This document shows, in pieces, positions 1 to 5,596 of a stretch of DNA of 10,857 nucleotides. The stretch comes from Bacteroidia bacterium. Its GTDB lineage: Bacteria > Bacteroidota > Bacteroidia > Flavobacteriales > Flavobacteriaceae. A program made the translations under genes and the position numbers. Below the pieces are notes generated by a model that saw only the letters and a program-made list of their open reading frames with translations, did no database searches and was not told the origin of the DNA. Location of the stretch: NCBI GenBank assembly GCA_030425715.1, contig JAUIAA010000046.1, forward strand, positions 1 to 10,857. Direction: 5' to 3'. Every line of letters starts with the position of its first letter. The first letter of the stretch is position 1.

Positions 1-1167
1 ATCGTTAATTACACCACCTCCAAACGAATATTTTTGAATTAATTCTTTAGCAAATGCATTGCGATTAGAAAAAACATAAAAAGCTAAAGGTTTTTCAAAA
101 TTACTAATAGTTGTATCTATTTCTTTTTCATCTTTATATGAAATTATTGGTAAGATGGGACCAAATATTTCATCTTGCATCACTTCACTTTCCAAAGAGG
201 GGTTATTTATTAAAGTAGGCGCAATGTACAAATCCGCAACATTTGTATCTCCACCAAATAAAATATCTTGATTATCTATCATTCTCGATAATCTCTCAAA
301 GTTTTTTTGGTTAATAATTCTAGGGAAATCAGTTGAATTTTGTGGGTTTTTACCATATGCTTTTTCTAATTCTACGGTAAAATAATTTACAAAATCATTT
401 TTTACTTTTTCATCAATAAGAATATAATCTGGTGCAATACAGGTTTGCCCGCCATTTAAAAATTTACCCCAAACCAATCTTTTTGCTGCTAATTTTATAT
501 TCGCACTATGCTGAATAATACAAGGACTTTTTCCTCCTAACTCTAAAGTAACAGGAGTTAGGTTTTTGGCAGCAGCTTGCGCAATAATTTTACCAACAGG
601 CACACTTCCAGTAAAAAAAATATAATCCCAGCGTTGTTCTAGTAATTCTTTTGAAACTTCTACACCACCTTCTATTGTTGCAATATAATTTTTATCAAAA
701 ACACTTTCAATAATCTTTTTAACTACTTTACTTGTATTTGGAGTAAGTTCAGAAGGTTTGATAATTGCAGTATTCCCAGCAGCAATAGCACCAATTAATG
801 GAGAAATTGCCAATTGAAATGGGTAGTTCCACGGTGATATAATCAATACAGTTCCATAAGGTTCTTTATATATCTTACTCCAAGAAGGAAAGTTGAGCAT
901 ACTTGGTAAAACCGTTTTTGGTTTTGCCCAAGAATTCAGTTTGCTTATGGCCAAATCTAACTCGGCAAGAACTACACCAATTTCTGTAGCATAGGATTCA
1001 AATTCAGATTTTTTAAAATCGCTAAAAAGTGCTTGTTTAATTTTACTTTCGTGATTTAAAATGGCATTCTTTAATGTTTTTAATGCATTTTTCCTAAAAG
1101 ATAAATTTTTGGTTTCTTGTTGTAAAAAATATTTTTTTTGATTTGCTACTAACTTAGGAATATCCAC
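1..1167 (-). CDS. Aldehyde dehydrogenase, class-3-like, partial (C-terminus off the left edge)
   Basis: NAD(P)-dependent aldehyde dehydrogenase that would oxidise an aldehyde to its carboxylate; the substrate cannot be told from sequence. I translated 389 residues up to the window edge. The ALDH landmarks appear in order: SPWNYPF at 111-117 (Asn114 of the oxyanion hole), IKPSE at 136-140, FTGSVPVG at 185-192 of the cofactor fold, catalytic-base Glu209 in LELGGK, nucleophile Cys243 in GGQTCIAPDY, and EIFGP at 333-337. The lack of a long N-terminal arm fits the shorter ALDH3-like branch of about 455 residues, so some 65 C-terminal residues should lie beyond position 1. An in-frame stop at 1180-1182 leaves GTG at 1165-1167 as the only reasonable start; the first in-frame ATG is near residue 90, inside the conserved fold. 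The gene follows leuB in the same direction after 97 bases and may have its own promoter. A role in leucine synthesis is not implied. The family call is firm, the substrate unknown. Confidence 0.93.
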   Translation of the reverse strand, partial: MDIPKLVANQKKYFLQQETKNLSFRKNALKTLKNAILNHESKIKQALFSDFKKSEFESYATEIGVVLAELDLAISKLNSWAKPKTVLPSMLNFPSWSKIYKEPYGTVLIISPWNYPFQLAISPLIGAIAAGNTAIIKPSELTPNTSKVVKKIIESVFDKNYIATIEGGVEVSKELLEQRWDYIFFTGSVPVGKIIAQAAAKNLTPVTLELGGKSPCIIQHSANIKLAAKRLVWGKFLNGGQTCIAPDYILIDEKVKNDFVNYFTVELEKAYGKNPQNSTDFPRIINQKNFERLSRMIDNQDILFGGDTNVADLYIAPTLINNPSLESEVMQDEIFGPILPIISYKDEKEIDTTISNFEKPLAFYVFSNRNAFAKELIQKYSFGGGVIND

Positions 1168-1235
1168 GACTAAACGATCTTATTGATTAGAGCCATAAAC
1201 CAAACCAATGGGTCTGTTTTACAGCTTTAGATTTC

Positions 1236-1243
1236 CAAATATA
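1236..1243 (-). promoter_or_regulatory. Possible -7 promoter element for the aldehyde dehydrogenase gene
   Basis: On the minus strand this reads TATATTTG, an exact match to the Bacteroidota -7 consensus TAnnTTTG. It lies in the 97-base gap between leuB and the aldehyde dehydrogenase, about 70 bases before the GTG start. No convincing TTG (-33) element occurs 17-23 bases upstream, so this is a weak call. Read-through from leuAB is an equally good explanation for expression. Confidence 0.3.
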
Positions 1244-1264
1244 GTCAATTCAAAAAATTAATTC

Positions 1265-2383
1265 CTAAATAATAGTAGATTGCCCTAAATTGATATTCTC
1301 AATATGGTTTAACACACTTTTTTTATCAATGATATAATCCGCAATAAACTCACCAACATCTGAAGTTCTAGCAAATTTTTGTGTCGCATTTATATCTTTC
1401 GTAGTAATATTTAGTTCTATTGATTTTTCAACCGCATTTTTAATTGCATCTGCTTCTTCGTGCAAATTAAAATGCTCTAACAACATGGCTGCAGATAATA
1501 TTGCCGCCAAAGGGTTTGCTGTATTTTTTCCTTTTGCTTTCGGAAAAGAACCGTGGATGGGCTCAAATAAAACCGAATTTTCTCCAATAGATGCCGAAGC
1601 CAATAAACCAATAGATCCTGAAATTACACTAGCTTCGTCTGATAAAATATCTCCAAACATATTTTCGGTAAGAATTACATCAAATTGTCTAGGGTTTACA
1701 ATAATTTGCATGGCAGCATTATCCACAAATAAAAAGTTTAACTGCACATCAGGGTATGCTTTGGCAATTTCTTTTACCCTTTTTCGCCATAAACGAGAAG
1801 TTTCTAATACATTGGCTTTATCTACTAAAGTCAATTTTTTACGTCTTGATTTTGCAGCTTTAAAGGCTAAATGTGCAATTCTATCTACCTCAAAATCATT
1901 GTAAACACAGTTATCCGAAGCGCTTTTTCCATCTTCACTAACATTTTTATCTCCAAAATAAATACCTCCTGTTAATTCTCTATAAATCACAAAATCGGTA
2001 TTTTTAATAATTCGTTCCTTAATAGGAGATTTATGTAACAATGGCTCAAAAGTGGTTAATGGGCGAATATTAGCAAAAAGCCCTAAGCTTTTTCGAAGTT
2101 TCAATAAACCTTGTTCTGGCCTAACTTTTGCATCTGGGTTGTTGTCAAATTCTGGATCGCCAATAGCGCCAAAAAGAACAGCATCTGAAGCTTGACATAA
2201 CTCCAATGTATTGTTTGGTAGTGGGTTGCCATTCTCTTTAATTGCACTTGCGCCAACTAGAGCCGAGGTGAAATTAAATGTATGATTAAATTTCTTTCCA
2301 ACTGCACTCAAAACATTAACTGCTTGAGTTGTTATTTCTGGACCAATTCCATCGCCACCTAAAACTGCAATATTTAATTTCAT
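1265..2383 (-). CDS. leuB: 3-isopropylmalate dehydrogenase
   Basis: LeuB oxidatively decarboxylates 3-isopropylmalate to 2-oxoisocaproate with NAD+ in the cytoplasm, the third dedicated step of leucine synthesis. The 372-residue length is normal for the family. GDGIGPEI is at 10-17. Substrate arginines Arg97 and Arg107 lie in the LeuB-specific LRKSLGLFANIRP stretch, Arg135 is in YRELTGG, and Tyr142 and Lys189 (DKAN) are the catalytic pair. Metal-binding aspartates Asp221, Asp245 and Asp249 are present (VDNAAMQ, GDILSD). The NAD loop reads EPIHGS then KGKNTANP at 274-291. The LRK...ANIRP segment separates it from isocitrate and tartrate dehydrogenases. It starts 12 bases after the leuA stop, so the two are almost surely cotranscribed. 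leuC and leuD, which make its substrate, are not next to it. No defects are seen. Confidence 0.97.
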   Translation of the reverse strand: MKLNIAVLGGDGIGPEITTQAVNVLSAVGKKFNHTFNFTSALVGASAIKENGNPLPNNTLELCQASDAVLFGAIGDPEFDNNPDAKVRPEQGLLKLRKSLGLFANIRPLTTFEPLLHKSPIKERIIKNTDFVIYRELTGGIYFGDKNVSEDGKSASDNCVYNDFEVDRIAHLAFKAAKSRRKKLTLVDKANVLETSRLWRKRVKEIAKAYPDVQLNFLFVDNAAMQIIVNPRQFDVILTENMFGDILSDEASVISGSIGLLASASIGENSVLFEPIHGSFPKAKGKNTANPLAAILSAAMLLEHFNLHEEADAIKNAVEKSIELNITTKDINATQKFARTSDVGEFIADYIIDKKSVLNHIENINLGQSTII

Positions 2384-2395
2384 TGTATTGGATAT

Positions 2396-3571
2396 TTAAG
2401 CTTCTACTTTAGTTTTTAAGATTTCACAAACTTTAATAATTTCGTGAATATCTTGATCTTCAATTTCTTTTTTCTTATCTGCAAAGTTCAGAAATTCTGG
2501 GTAAACTTTATCCAATTCTATTTTAGTTAATTCATAACCTAAATTTTTTGCTCTATAAGCTAAAGCAGCTCTACCACTTCTTGCGGTTAAAACTATAGAA
2601 GATTCTGTAACACCAACATCTTCAGGATTCATAATTTCATAGGTTTCTCTATTTTTAATCACACCGTCTTGATGAATTCCAGAGCTATGTGCAAAAGCAT
2701 TATCGCCAACCACAGCTTTGTTGGGTTGTACTGTAATTCCCATGTGCTGTTGCACCAATTGGCTAGTGTCAAATAACAATTGCGTATTGATATTTGTATC
2801 TAAATTTAAATAAGGATGTTGTTTTAAAATCATTACTACTTCCTCCAAGGCCGTATTACCAGCTCTTTCGCCAATACCGTTAATGGTACATTCAATTTGC
2901 CTTGCTCCATTTTGTACACCAGCAATAGAGTTGGCTGTTGCTAAACCTAAATCGTTATGACAATGGCAAGAAAGAATTACATTTTCAATACCTTTTACAT
3001 TTTCCTTTAAATATTTGATTTTAGCTCCATATTCTTCTGGTAAACAATAGCCAGTTGTATCGGGTATATTTAAAACGGTTGCACCAGATTTTATAACTTC
3101 TTCACAAACTTTTGCTAAAAAAGCATTGTCGGTTCTACCGGCATCTTCGGCATAAAACTCAATATCTTCTACAAAAGTTTTGGCATATTTAACGGCATCC
3201 TTGGCACGTTCAATAATTTTTTCTGGAGAAGAATTAAATTTGAATTTAATATGCGACTCTGATGTGCCAATACCTGTATGAATTCTAGGCGTTTTAGCAT
3301 ATTTTAATGCAGCCGCTGCTGCGTCTATATCTTTTTTATTGGCTCGGGTAAGTCCACAAACGGTAGCATTTTTCACCAATTTTGAAATTTCAACTACCGA
3401 ATTAAAATCGCCAGGACTTGAAATAGGAAATCCAGCTTCAATCACATCAACACCCAGTAAATCTAGCCTTTCTGCAATAATTAACTTTTGTTCCGTATTT
3501 AATTTGCAACCTGGTACTTGTTCACCATCTCTTAAGGTGGTATCAAATATTTGGACTCGATTTGTACTCAT
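2396..3571 (-). CDS. leuA: 2-isopropylmalate synthase, short form without the C-terminal regulatory domain
   Basis: LeuA condenses acetyl-CoA with 2-oxoisovalerate to form 2-isopropylmalate, the committed step to leucine. The DRE-TIM metallolyase barrel is complete. FDTTLRDGEQ at 9-18 holds Arg14 and metal ligand Asp15, and Glu45 is in IEAGFP. HCHNDLGLA at 203-211 carries metal ligands His203 and His205. GERAGN at 234-239 ends in ligand Asn239, and SGIHQDG at 297-303 has the accessory His300. The protein stops at 391 residues, about 110 short of the roughly 500-residue bacterial enzyme. The ORF ends cleanly after a subdomain-II-like helical segment, so the missing part is the LeuA dimer domain that binds leucine. 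From memory, short LeuA proteins are usual in Flavobacteriia, so this looks like a lineage form and not damage. Homocitrate or citramalate synthase activity cannot be excluded, but pairing with leuB argues for LeuA. The ATG at 3571 sits directly before the conserved barrel start. Confidence 0.94.
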   Translation of the reverse strand: MSTNRVQIFDTTLRDGEQVPGCKLNTEQKLIIAERLDLLGVDVIEAGFPISSPGDFNSVVEISKLVKNATVCGLTRANKKDIDAAAAALKYAKTPRIHTGIGTSESHIKFKFNSSPEKIIERAKDAVKYAKTFVEDIEFYAEDAGRTDNAFLAKVCEEVIKSGATVLNIPDTTGYCLPEEYGAKIKYLKENVKGIENVILSCHCHNDLGLATANSIAGVQNGARQIECTINGIGERAGNTALEEVVMILKQHPYLNLDTNINTQLLFDTSQLVQQHMGITVQPNKAVVGDNAFAHSSGIHQDGVIKNRETYEIMNPEDVGVTESSIVLTARSGRAALAYRAKNLGYELTKIELDKVYPEFLNFADKKKEIEDQDIHEIIKVCEILKTKVEA

Positions 3572-3587
3572 TATTAAATTTTTTTTA

Positions 3588-3650
3588 TCACTTTTGAACT
3601 ATCAAATTTAATTTGATTGCAACAGGTAAATAAGGTAATTTTAATTTCAT
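3588..3650 (-). CDS. Possible 20-codon Leu-rich leader ORF upstream of leuA
   Basis: A short ORF (ATG at 3648-3650, TGA at 3588-3590) ends 16 bases before the leuA start. It would encode MKLKLPYLPVAIKLNLIVQK: five Leu, two Ile and two Val in 20 codons. That composition suits a leader peptide sensing branched-chain amino acids. Against it, four of the five Leu codons are TTA, which is common by chance in AT-rich DNA, and the Leu codons are scattered, not in a run. No terminator hairpin lies between it and leuA. A -7-like TACGTTTG on this strand at 3705-3712 could drive it, but has no visible -33 partner. Treat as a candidate only. Confidence 0.2.
   Translation of the reverse strand: MKLKLPYLPVAIKLNLIVQK
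3601..3617. promoter_or_regulatory. 17-base palindrome in the leuA upstream region, overlapping a -7-like element
   Basis: ATCAAAT-TTA-ATTTGAT is a perfect 7-base inverted repeat with a 3-base centre, 30-46 bases upstream of the leuA start. On the minus strand it contains TAAATTTG (3603-3610), an exact TAnnTTTG match, so transcription from it would start roughly 25 bases before leuA. No -33 TTG is seen at the right distance. A dimeric regulator site overlapping the leuA promoter is one reading. Chance symmetry in AT-rich DNA is the other. Confidence 0.3.
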
Positions 3651-3720
3651 TACTATATTCAAGATATTTCTGCCTAGGTTAAGTTATACATAAACAGCTA
3701 GTTACAAACGTATTATTACG

Positions 3721-5265
3721 ATGTCTATGGAAAAAAATGATGCACTTTTTTTATTGGTAAAATCTTTATCTAAATCAGAAAAAAGACAATTTAAATTGTA
3801 TGCTGGGAGACTTGGTGGAAATTCTGAAAAAAACTTTATGGCCTTGTTTTCTATTTTAGACAAAATGGAGCATTTTGACGAGAAAGTAATTTTGCAAAAA
3901 ACCAATATTAAAAAACAGCAAATATCCAATTCAAAAGCACATTTATACAAACAAATCTTAGTGAGTTTAAGGTTGAATCCATTTCATCAAAATAATAAAA
4001 CACATATTAGAGAGCAATTGGATTTTGCTATTATTTTGTATAATAAAGGCTTACATAAACAAAGTTTAAAAGTGCTCGATAAAGCTAAAAATATGGCACT
4101 TTCTAACGAAGAACACAATTTAGCTTACGAAATTGTTGAGCTTGAAAAAACAGTAGAATCTCAGTATATAACCCGTAGCTTAACCACTAGAGCGGATGAT
4201 TTGGTTTTACAATCAGAAGAGTTAAGTACGAGAACGGTAATGTTAAGTAAACTCTCTAATTTATCTTTACAGTTATATAGCATGCTTTTAAAAAAAGGTT
4301 ATGTGAGAAATGATACTGATTATGAAAAAGTGAAGTCCTATTTTGAAAACTATTTACCCAATTATAATTATAGGGAGTTAGGAATTAAAGAAAAGCTTTT
4401 TTTGTACAAAGCGTATTTGTGGTATAGCTTTATTACCCAAGATTTTGTATCCTGTTATAAGTATTCTCAAAAGTGGGTAGATCTGTTTTACGATTACCCT
4501 TTTATGAAAAAAAACAACCCAGTATTTTATTTAAAGGGAATTAACTATTTGTTGGAATCTTTATATCTTATCCAACACTTGACTAATTTCTCTAAAACTT
4601 TGCATTTTTTAGAAGAAGAAATAGAGGAGCATAATTTTTTATTAAATGACAATACTGAGTCTTTATCTTTTTTATACCTGTATTCCAATAAATTAAATCT
4701 TTATTTTTTACAAGGTGAATTTGAAGCAGGGGTAGCTTTTTTACCTGAGTTGTTAGAAAAACTAGAGCTCTATAGCGATAAAATTGATGCGCATCATATC
4801 ATGATATTTTATTACAAAATTGCAAGTATGTACTTTGGCACAGGAAGATATGAGCTTTGCATTTTGTATTTAAATAAAATAATAAAAAATAAATCGTTAA
4901 AAATGCGTGACGATTTACTCTGTTTTACACGAATTTTAAATTTGGTGGCGCACTACGAAGCTGGATTAGACCAAAACTTAGATGTTCTAATCAAGTCAAC
5001 GTATAAGTTTTTAATCAAAATGAATGAATTGCACGAGGTACAAAGAAAATTTATTTCTTTTTTAAAAAACCTAAGCAATATTTATCCGCATGAGTTAAAA
5101 AATGCTTTTAAGCAATTACATAAAGAATTAGAGGTGTACGAAAATCACCCTTATGAAAAGAGACTATTTATGTACTTAGATGTTTTGTCTTGGTTAGAAA
5201 GTAATATTGAAAATAAACCAGTGGCATCTATAGTAAAACGAAAAGCTTTGACCAAGTATAAATAA
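3721..5265 (+). CDS. Conserved-looking all-helical (TPR-like) protein of unknown function
   Basis: A 514-residue protein I cannot assign to a named family. It has no signal peptide and no convincing membrane segment, so it is probably cytoplasmic. It is rich in Lys, Leu, Tyr and Phe. The N-terminal 85 residues look like a compact Lys-rich helical unit (LLVKSLSKSEKRQFKLYAGR at 11-30; KAHLYKQILVSLRL at 73-86). Helix pairs resembling tetratricopeptide repeats follow, for example near 100-145 (ALYNKG-like ILYNKGLHKQSLKVLDKA) and 362-400 (IASMYFGTGRYELCILYLNKII). No catalytic motif or DNA-binding motif is evident. Such helical repeats usually serve as protein-binding scaffolds, but that is inference. 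ATG at 3727 is an alternative start that would remove two residues. It is divergent from leuA (149 bases between starts), its last codons overlap the ilv promoter, and its only visible terminator is the ilv attenuator hairpin. I recall similar unnamed proteins in Bacteroidota but cannot confirm it here. Confidence 0.85.
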   Translation: MSMEKNDALFLLVKSLSKSEKRQFKLYAGRLGGNSEKNFMALFSILDKMEHFDEKVILQKTNIKKQQISNSKAHLYKQILVSLRLNPFHQNNKTHIREQLDFAIILYNKGLHKQSLKVLDKAKNMALSNEEHNLAYEIVELEKTVESQYITRSLTTRADDLVLQSEELSTRTVMLSKLSNLSLQLYSMLLKKGYVRNDTDYEKVKSYFENYLPNYNYRELGIKEKLFLYKAYLWYSFITQDFVSCYKYSQKWVDLFYDYPFMKKNNPVFYLKGINYLLESLYLIQHLTNFSKTLHFLEEEIEEHNFLLNDNTESLSFLYLYSNKLNLYFLQGEFEAGVAFLPELLEKLELYSDKIDAHHIMIFYYKIASMYFGTGRYELCILYLNKIIKNKSLKMRDDLLCFTRILNLVAHYEAGLDQNLDVLIKSTYKFLIKMNELHEVQRKFISFLKNLSNIYPHELKNAFKQLHKELEVYENHPYEKRLFMYLDVLSWLESNIENKPVASIVKRKALTKYK

Positions 5266-5279
5266 TTTTTTTATATTTG
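5247..5279 (+). promoter_or_regulatory. Bacteroidota-type promoter of the ilv leader and operon
   Basis: TTTG at 5247-5250 (-33) and TATATTTG at 5272-5279 (-7) are separated by 21 bases. Both match the Bacteroidota primary sigma factor consensus TTTG ... TAnnTTTG, whose spacer is normally about 17-23. The promoter overlaps the last codons and stop (5263-5265) of the upstream helical-protein gene. The predicted start of transcription, 5-7 bases past the -7 element, is near 5284-5287. That is only 5-8 bases before the leader ATG. Confidence 0.75.
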
Positions 5280-5291
5280 CCGCTTCACAAT

Positions 5292-5354
5292 ATGAAAAAT
5301 CAAAATTTAAATAACCCAAATATTGTCATTATTATTTCTCATCAGAAACGATAG
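5292..5354 (+). CDS. ilvL: ilv operon leader peptide (attenuation control peptide)
   Basis: A 20-codon ORF starting ATG AAA AAT and ending at TAG 5352-5354. It encodes MKNQNLNNPN followed by IVIIISHQKR. Codons 11-15 (5322-5336: ATT GTC ATT ATT ATT) are five consecutive Ile/Val codons, and codon 6 is Leu (TTA). It sits between a well-formed promoter and a terminator hairpin, upstream of the genes that make isoleucine and valine, which is the architecture of the enterobacterial ilv leaders. Its role would be to report charging of tRNA-Ile and tRNA-Val: a ribosome stalled in the run allows antitermination, and one reaching the stop codon favours termination. No Shine-Dalgarno is visible and the predicted 5' UTR is only 5-8 bases, so initiation may be near-leaderless. 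The symbol is given by analogy; the sequence is not evidently homologous to E. coli IlvL. Confidence 0.85.
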   Translation: MKNQNLNNPNIVIIISHQKR

Positions 5355-5392
5355 GGATGTTTTGTGTTATACATAATAAATTTAAACCTCCC
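5354..5392 (+). promoter_or_regulatory. Antiterminator pairing of the ilv attenuator
   Basis: GGGATGTTT at 5354-5362 is complementary to the terminator left arm AAACCTCCC at 5384-5392 in eight of nine positions, with a single U-C mismatch at 5358/5388. The 5' arm begins at the last base of the leader stop codon. A ribosome terminating there should cover about ten to fifteen downstream bases and block this arm. A ribosome stalled on the Ile/Val codons (5322-5336) would cover only to about 5350 and leave it free to pair and prevent the terminator. No strong competing hairpin that would protect the arm in untranslated RNA is visible. The best candidate is a weak CAAAA (5301-5305) with TTTTG (5360-5364), plus CCC (5315-5317) with GGG (5354-5356). 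Confidence 0.72.
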
Positions 5393-5413
5393 AAATATGG
5401 GAGGTTTTTTTTT
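5384..5413 (+). terminator. Rho-independent terminator of the ilv attenuator
   Basis: AAACCTCCCA (5384-5393) pairs perfectly with TGGGAGGTTT (5398-5407) around an AATA loop, and nine consecutive T span 5405-5413. It is the strongest hairpin-plus-T-run I see in the window. It lies 29 bases after the leader stop and 183 bases before ilvD, so it can stop transcription before the operon. It also serves as the only visible terminator for the upstream helical-protein gene. Confidence 0.92.
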
Positions 5414-5596
5414 GAGTTAAACCTTGTAAATAGAAGGCATTAAAGTACTGATAAACAATTAAATAAAATAATTATGAAGCTATTGAATGTTGTAAAATTA
5501 AAAAGGATAGAAAACCTTAAAGTATATACTACTTTAAATTTGAGGAATATATGGAGTTTAAAAAATAATTAACCCAAACGATTACATTTTGAATTA
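5414..5596 (+). other. Long untranslated stretch between the attenuator and ilvD
   Basis: This 183-base AT-rich region has no recognised RNA element. It contains a perfect 8-base inverted repeat, TTAAAGTA (5517-5524), TATAC, TACTTTAA (5530-5537). The left arm TTAAAGTA also occurs at 5440-5447, so the right arm has two possible partners. A 32-codon ORF (5474-5572, starting MKLLNVVKLK) spans the repeat and contains seven Leu, three Val and two Ile, but they are scattered and I do not call it a gene. TAAATTTG at 5535-5542 resembles a -7 element but has no -33 partner. No T-box, SAM or other known riboswitch core was recognised. Confidence 0.5.

Noticed and set aside
1485..1904. Plus-strand open frame inside leuB, and similar open frames opposite leuA (3339-3611), the helical-protein gene (3702-3950), ilvN (9358-9552) and ilvC (9650-9832)
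   Set aside because: Each lies antisense to a confidently assigned gene, and the translations show no recognisable motifs. They are shadows of the real reading frames.
3665..3672. TATTTCTG as the promoter of the 514-residue protein gene
   Set aside because: One mismatch in the conserved TTTG part and no clear -33 element. No other promoter stood out for this gene, so none is listed.
5535..5542. TAAATTTG as an internal ilvD promoter
   Set aside because: It matches TAnnTTTG but there is no TTG 17-23 bases upstream, and the motif overlaps an AT-rich inverted repeat.
5474..5572. 32-codon ORF with seven Leu and three Val before ilvD, as a second leader peptide
   Set aside because: The branched-chain codons are scattered, no terminator follows, and TTA/TTG codons are common in AT-rich DNA. 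It is noted within the untranslated stretch and not called as a gene.
5266..5596. T-box or metabolite riboswitch upstream of ilvD
   Set aside because: No T-box sequence or specifier-loop architecture and no known riboswitch core is visible. The Ile/Val leader ORF explains the terminator.
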